Shown in pieces: positions 60,549 to 64,000 of a stretch of 64,000 bases of DNA. The first letter of the stretch is position 1. Every line of letters begins with the position of its first letter. Source of the stretch: Pelomonas sp. Root1237 (GTDB lineage: Bacteria > Pseudomonadota > Gammaproteobacteria > Burkholderiales > Burkholderiaceae_C); the NCBI RefSeq assembly GCF_001425055.1, contig NZ_LMDK01000017.1:547871-611870 (forward strand). Direction: 5' to 3'. A program made the position numbers and the translations under genes. The notes under the pieces were generated by a model. The model saw only the letters and a list, made by a program, of their open reading frames with translations. It did no database searches and was not told where the DNA came from.

Positions 60549-61304
60549 CTAGCCAGCCAGCGCGAACCGCGTCGCCTCGTCGGCCGGGAAAAGGTGCTCC
60601 ACCTTCAGAGACGCCAGCGTGATGTCCAGCGGCGTGCCGAAGCTGGTGAAGGCGGAGAAGAAGCTCAGTGTCTGGCCGTCCACAGCGCGCAGCCGCAGGG
60701 CCAGCACGGGCAGGCCGCTGGTCTCGACGGTGCCCCAGGGGCGCAGCGACGGCCTCAGCTCGTCGAGCAGGGCGCGCAGGCGCGGCAGGTGCTCGGCCTC
60801 GCGGCTGGCACGGGCCCACATCTCGCCGCACAACTCGGCCTCGTTGACGCACAGCGCTCGCAAGCCATCGGGGCGGAAGACCGCTCGCAGCAGGTTGAAG
60901 GGTCCCGCCAGCAAGTGATCGGCCGGCAGGCCAAGTAGCTCCAGCAGCCGCGCCAGGCCGGCATTGGCCATGACGAGGTTGTATTCGCCGTCCAGCACCA
61001 GGGCCGGCGTCGGATCGTGGGCGTACAGCAGTTGCTCCAGCGCGGCGCGCACGGGCGCCATCTCGGGCGCGTCCAGCGCGCGCTCGGTGTGAGCGGGTGC
61101 ATAGCCGGCGGCGAGCAGGGCCTGGTTGCGTTCCTGCAGCGTGGCGCCGAGGGCGTCGAGCAGGGCGATCAGCGTCTCGCGGCCGGCGCGGGAGCGGCCG
61201 GTCTCGATGCAGCTGAGGTGGCGTTGCGAAACACCGGTGCGCAGCGACAGCTCCAGCTGGCTGACGCGGCGCGATTTGCGCAGGGCGGCGAGGGTGGCGG
61301 TCAT
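60549..61304 (-). CDS. XRE-family regulator with MmyB-like C-terminal domain
   Basis: The 251-residue protein has a Cro/C1-type helix-turn-helix (about residues 5-60, QLELSLRTGVSQRHLSCIET) and a long C-terminal MmyB-like ligand domain (about 85-250; ALVLDGEYNLVMANAGLARL). Such regulators bind small ligands and often control nearby genes. Its ATG overlaps the stop of the upstream membrane gene, so they are one operon. Confidence 0.85.
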   Translation of the reverse strand: MTATLAALRKSRRVSQLELSLRTGVSQRHLSCIETGRSRAGRETLIALLDALGATLQERNQALLAAGYAPAHTERALDAPEMAPVRAALEQLLYAHDPTPALVLDGEYNLVMANAGLARLLELLGLPADHLLAGPFNLLRAVFRPDGLRALCVNEAELCGEMWARASREAEHLPRLRALLDELRPSLRPWGTVETSGLPVLALRLRAVDGQTLSFFSAFTSFGTPLDITLASLKVEHLFPADEATRFALAG

Positions 61305-61681
61305 GGGGATGGCATGGGTAGCAGGTGAACGATAGCGGCTGCCAGCAGCAACAGCAGGGCGGCAATGTCCAGCTTGACAACGGTGGCCAGGGCAGGCGGC
61401 AGTGGACCCGCCGGCAACGCGAGCACCAGGAACGATGCAACGCTGACCAGGCCGGCGATGAGGCCCAGGCCGCGCAGCGCCGGCTGCCAGGCGGCGCTGC
61501 CGAGAAAGGCCGCGAGCAGGCCAAAGAGCACGGCGCGGTGGCGCAGCAGCAGTTCCAGCGTGGGGTCGCGGGCATCGACGCCGTAGAGCGCTGACAGCTT
61601 GGTGGCGCCCAGCACACCGGCCAGCGGCAGCGCATGCAGCAGGGCGACGAGGGCCAGCGTGAGGGGAACGAGCAGCTTCAT
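61301..61681 (-). CDS. Small four-helix membrane protein
   Basis: The 126-residue protein has four hydrophobic segments and the phrase LYGVDARDPTLELLLRHRAVLFG, typical of a small membrane family often mislabelled phosphopantetheine adenylyltransferase. It has no catalytic motif. ATG 61681 starts the first helix. Its stop overlaps the XRE gene start (ATGA). Confidence 0.7.
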   Translation of the reverse strand: MKLLVPLTLALVALLHALPLAGVLGATKLSALYGVDARDPTLELLLRHRAVLFGLLAAFLGSAAWQPALRGLGLIAGLVSVASFLVLALPAGPLPPALATVVKLDIAALLLLLAAAIVHLLPMPSP

Positions 61682-61805
61682 GGAACCGGACCATAGGCCA
61701 CGCGCGGCGGCATCGCGATGACCTCGGAGGTCATTGCGGCGCTGCGCACGACTGGCGAGCATGGCGCCATCTACCACCCGTCAACCGTCCCTCAAGGAGA
61801 TTGCC

Positions 61806-62123
61806 ATGCGAACCGTTCTGATCCTCGCCCTCGCCGCCTTCGGTGCCTTCTCGACCTATGTGATGTGGCAGGTCGGCTACCTCGGCATCTGGCAGGCCGG
61901 CATGAGCAGCCTCGGTGCCTGGCAGGTGCTGGCGGACCTGGTCATCATGTCGTGGATCGCGCTGGGCTTCATCTGGCGCGACGCGCGGCAGACGGGGCGC
62001 ACGGTCTGGCCGTTCGCGCTGATCACGCTGGCCGCCGGGTCCTTTGGGCCGCTGCTCTATCTGCTGCTCAAGCCTTCGGGCCGCAGCGAGTTCAAGGCGG
62101 GGCCGGCTGTGCCAAGCCGCTGA
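61806..62123 (+). CDS. DUF2834-like small membrane protein
   Basis: The 105-residue protein has three hydrophobic segments (about 3-20, 40-58, 68-88) with ADLVIMSWIALGFIWRDARQ and GSFGPLLYLLLKPSG, as in DUF2834-type proteins. AAGGAG precedes the ATG. Its 3' end overlaps the end of the converging HD gene. Confidence 0.75.
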   Translation: MRTVLILALAAFGAFSTYVMWQVGYLGIWQAGMSSLGAWQVLADLVIMSWIALGFIWRDARQTGRTVWPFALITLAAGSFGPLLYLLLKPSGRSEFKAGPAVPSR

Positions 62124-62701
62124 GCGCGGCTTGCAGATTGGTACGTGCCCGCGCCTCGAAACGCTCGCGCAGGGCGCGTGCCGTAGAGCGCGGGCCGCGC
62201 CAGAAAGCCGGCCGGGATGGCACCGCGCTTTTCATTGAAGACGGCCGCCGGCACATGGGCGTATTCGCGGCGGATCTGCGCCTCGTACTCGGCAAAGCGC
62301 TCTGGCGCCGCGCCCAGGATGGCGAGATCGATGTCGACGAGCAGCTGCTCGTCCGGTGTCTGCGGCGCAGCGCTGTGGCGCGTAGCCAGCACCAGGGCCG
62401 CGACGCTGTCGGCCACGTCGGCCGCCGCGCCCGCGTCAAGCAGCGCGGCCCGTGCCCAGTCGGCGCTCTGAGCCTCGTTGTCATGGCGATGCACGTCGTA
62501 GATCGCGTCGTGGAACCACAGCGCGATCTCGATTTCGGCGGGCCGCTCGGCGAGATGCGCAAACTCGTCGAACAGCGCCAGGCACTCGTCCAGATGCTGC
62601 TGCGTGTGATAGCCGCGATGCGGCTCCGCATAACGGGCCAGCAGCTCGGTCTGCAGAGCCTCGCCACCGCGAGCCCCCAACGCGGCCCAGGCCTGCTTCA
62701 T
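62057..62701 (-). CDS. HD-domain phosphohydrolase with frameshifted C-terminus
   Basis: The 214-residue protein has metal ligands in GYHTQQHLDEC and WFHDAIYD, the form of predicted HD metal phosphohydrolases. Up to FLARPALYGT it follows the family. After that the frame reads PARAFRGAGTYQ, but the neighbouring frame reads RALRERFEARARTNLQAALS, which fits the usual family end; the frame was probably shifted by one base near 62180. The corrected stop would lie at 62092. Whether the shift is real or a sequencing error is open. Confidence 0.7.
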   Translation of the reverse strand: MKQAWAALGARGGEALQTELLARYAEPHRGYHTQQHLDECLALFDEFAHLAERPAEIEIALWFHDAIYDVHRHDNEAQSADWARAALLDAGAAADVADSVAALVLATRHSAAPQTPDEQLLVDIDLAILGAAPERFAEYEAQIRREYAHVPAAVFNEKRGAIPAGFLARPALYGTRPARAFRGAGTYQSASRAQRLGTAGPALNSLRPEGLSSR

Positions 62702-62936
62702 ACCGCCGCCGAGCGCGCGCGATCTGGCACGGCGAGAACGTAGCGGGGTCGGGTCAGCATGTAGCCATGTTAGGTCGGCCTGGCTACGCAATCCGGTTGG
62801 CGCTCAACGCGGCGCTCGCTCTCGAAGCGGGGCCGTCGGTTTCAAGCTGATTGCGGCCTTCCGCGTCGAGGTCTGCTGAAAAGCGACTTTCGACTTGGGG
62901 CCGAGGTCGGGCCTGGCTGGCAGGCTTCCGGGAAGC

Positions 62937-63046
62937 GGCCTCTCAACGTCGGCGCTCAGCGGACGGCGAAGGCGGTCCGCTCCAATGGCAGGTTATGGAT
63001 CACTGCGGAAGTAGCTGGCCGGCTCAGGATATTCAGGTGGCTAGGC
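62937..63046 (-). other. attC-like site 3
   Basis: Read leftward: GCCTAGCC (63039-63046, holding the stop of the 63041 gene) opens the site. The far end has CCTTCGCCGTCCGCTGAG and then ACGTTGAGAGGC. The core is self-complementary (GCGGAC/GTCCGC). The length of 110 bp lies in the attC range. It looks like a degenerate integron recombination site. The stretch from 62702 to 62936 holds nothing I can name. Confidence 0.5.
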
Positions 63047-63271
63047 ATTTAGCTTGATGAGGCCAATCGCTGCAGCCAAGAGTGCGAGCCCCAGAGCGAC
63101 AACCGCAAGTCCCGCGATGAAAGCCTCCTTCCCGCGAAGCCAACCATATGTTTCGCGATCGTCTTCGCTGACGATTGGAATCTTCCTCGCCACGACAAGC
63201 CGGCAACCGATGTAGATCGCGAGGAATCCACACAAGGTCAAGAAGGCGTTCTCAAATGTCATCTGAGCCAT
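63041..63271 (-). CDS. Small membrane protein, probable gene cassette
   Basis: The 76-residue protein has two membrane segments (about 8-27 and 50-72) and a charged loop VARKIPIVSEDDRETYGWLR. Its ATG lies in GTTATGGC, the end of attC-like site 2, and its stop TAG lies in GCCTAGCC, the start of site 3. Fitting the space between two such sites is typical of a cassette gene. Codon use is lower in GC than the rest of the window. Confidence 0.6.
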   Translation of the reverse strand: MAQMTFENAFLTLCGFLAIYIGCRLVVARKIPIVSEDDRETYGWLRGKEAFIAGLAVVALGLALLAAAIGLIKLNA

Positions 63272-63321
63272 AACTTTGAAGCTGAGACGCGGACGGAGTC
63301 GGCTCCAGCGACCGGCTAGGC
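63267..63321 (-). other. attC-like site 2
   Basis: Read leftward: GCCTAGCC right after the stop of the 63323 gene, then a 40-bp imperfectly paired core, then AGCTTCAAAGTTATGGC. Ends match the R''/R' box pattern (RYYYAAC, GTTRRRY) with one or two changes. Length is 55 bp. Confidence 0.5.
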
Positions 63322-63322
63322 G

Positions 63323-63862
63323 TCACTGACCGCGGCCGGCGGGGAGCGTTGCCAACACGACTTGATGAACAGTCTGTACGGAGGGGTGTGACCTCAGCAC
63401 GAGGGTTTGAAGATAGGCGAGCCTCATATGACCCTCGATCAGTTGCAGTGGCTCTTGCATCTGACGGCCATGTTCTCGGGGATGGTGCCAGCACCCAGCA
63501 TTCTTGGCGATGATCATGGGGCTTGGGGTCGTGCCGTTCTCGAGCATGAACTTTCCGAGCCACGTTGATTTTCTCGTGGAGCCATCAAGTAGATCATTGC
63601 CCCAGTACGAAAGCGTCTTCATCCAATCGCCGACGTGGCTAACGTTCAGCACCTCCTCGGACGTGAACTCTTTGAGTTCATAGCCCCATTCGAGGGGGAG
63701 AAGTGGCAACCATGCTTGGAACTCACGCCAGTGGCGATAGATCCAGGTCTCGATCACTGCATCGGGGACGTTTCCGTACTTCTTCGGCCAGCGAGTGCGG
63801 TACTCGGCATAGGACTCGACGTTGAATGTGCCCCAGTTTTTCGGGGCGGGAATGCGGGGCAT
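63323..63862 (-). CDS. Hypothetical protein, probable gene cassette
   Basis: The 179-residue protein reads MPRIPAPKNWGTFNVESYAE, YGNVPDAVIETWIYRHWREF and GTTPSPMIIAKNAGC, and is cytosolic. It has no known domain, but the W-rich middle and AEGH-like ending suggest a small binding protein. GC content is near 55 percent by eye, far below neighbours. It lies between attC-like sites 1 and 2. Confidence 0.65.
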   Translation of the reverse strand: MPRIPAPKNWGTFNVESYAEYRTRWPKKYGNVPDAVIETWIYRHWREFQAWLPLLPLEWGYELKEFTSEEVLNVSHVGDWMKTLSYWGNDLLDGSTRKSTWLGKFMLENGTTPSPMIIAKNAGCWHHPREHGRQMQEPLQLIEGHMRLAYLQTLVLRSHPSVQTVHQVVLATLPAGRGQ

Positions 63863-63870
63863 TTGGTGAC

Positions 63871-63909
63871 GCCTAACGTGCGAACTCTGCGGACGGCGAA
63901 GGGTTAGCG
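63871..63909 (-). other. attC-like site 1 (end portion)
   Basis: Read leftward: CGCTAACCCTTCGCCGTCCG, then a spacer and GCACGTTAGGC (R' box GTTAGGC, exact fit to GTTRRRY) just before the 63323-63862 gene. The inner CCTTCGCCGTCCGC matches site 3. The far (R'') end is not clear and may lie beyond 63909. Confidence 0.5.
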
Positions 63910-64000
63910 GAGTAATCGGCCCGCCTCGCCCGCAAATCGTCCGGAAGAAACACCTGGCGCAGTGCGCTGCATCGTGGCACGGTGGAACGTGGCGCCGGGG

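Noticed and set aside
62937..63909. A class 1 integron with resistance cassettes
   Set aside because: No intI1, sul1, qacE or known resistance gene is seen, and the attC-like sites are degenerate and of chromosomal type.
1..64000. tRNA, rRNA or CRISPR loci
   Set aside because: No T-loop-like GTTCRANYC with cloverleaf arms, no rRNA segments and no regularly spaced repeats were found on reading both strands.

Overview
The window is GC-rich (roughly 70 percent by eye), densely coded DNA from a Gram-negative bacterium. The gene families point to a betaproteobacterium of the order Burkholderiales: a PutA without an N-terminal DNA-binding domain beside an Lrp-type regulator, a DUF2277 protein, an Oxidored-like protein, short coupling repeats of a Burkholderiales kind, and a non-flagellar type III secretion system (T3SS). 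The genus cannot be fixed from the sequence. No rRNA, tRNA, CRISPR array, transposase or replication origin was seen.

Layout. 1-23 kb is mostly core or housekeeping: a truncated ABC exporter, small conserved proteins, a hydrolase/ECF sigma/membrane protein operon, proline catabolism (putA with a divergent Lrp regulator), a ligand-sensing diguanylate cyclase, GTP cyclohydrolase II and a NitT/TauT-type ABC transporter with a duplicated permease. 23-26 kb carries candidate secreted factors: a DUF1521 self-cleaving protein like rhizobial NopE, a protein with a predicted PD-(D/E)XK nuclease core plus a glycine zipper, and a small cytosolic protein that could be its immunity partner. 26-31 kb holds exported proteins, two tandem TolB-like proteins, and a glycine-zipper protein whose C-terminus resembles the T3SS needle subunit of this same window.

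31.6-50.8 kb is a T3SS locus in two divergent operons. The leftward one is sctU, a FliO-like gene, an acetyltransferase and an unknown gene. The rightward one is a lytic transglycosylase, sctV, sctC, sctD, sctF, sctI, sctJ, sctK, sctL, sctN, sctO, one or two sctP candidates, a soluble histidine kinase with a FixJ/NarL-type response regulator, then sctQ, sctR, sctS and sctT. Most neighbours overlap by ATGA or GTGA. After the core come a LysM-LysM-cysteine peptidase protein without a Sec signal and a split, possibly frameshifted gene with a T3SS-like N-terminus.

The most notable cross-window signal is an exact 15-bp motif, TGCGGCCAACCCTAG, found only upstream of the DUF1521 gene, the needle-like gene and the LysM-peptidase gene. 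It suggests a shared regulon of T3SS substrates scattered outside the core cluster. Other structures are a palindromic element family with compensated hairpins, a coupling mini-ORF repeat inside the T3SS operon, a 21-bp inverted repeat between sctI and sctJ, and a probable sRNA. The right end (55-64 kb) holds a signal peptidase, a secreted metalloprotease, small regulators and membrane proteins, then a lower-GC stretch with two small genes bounded by attC-like sites, as in an integron cassette array.
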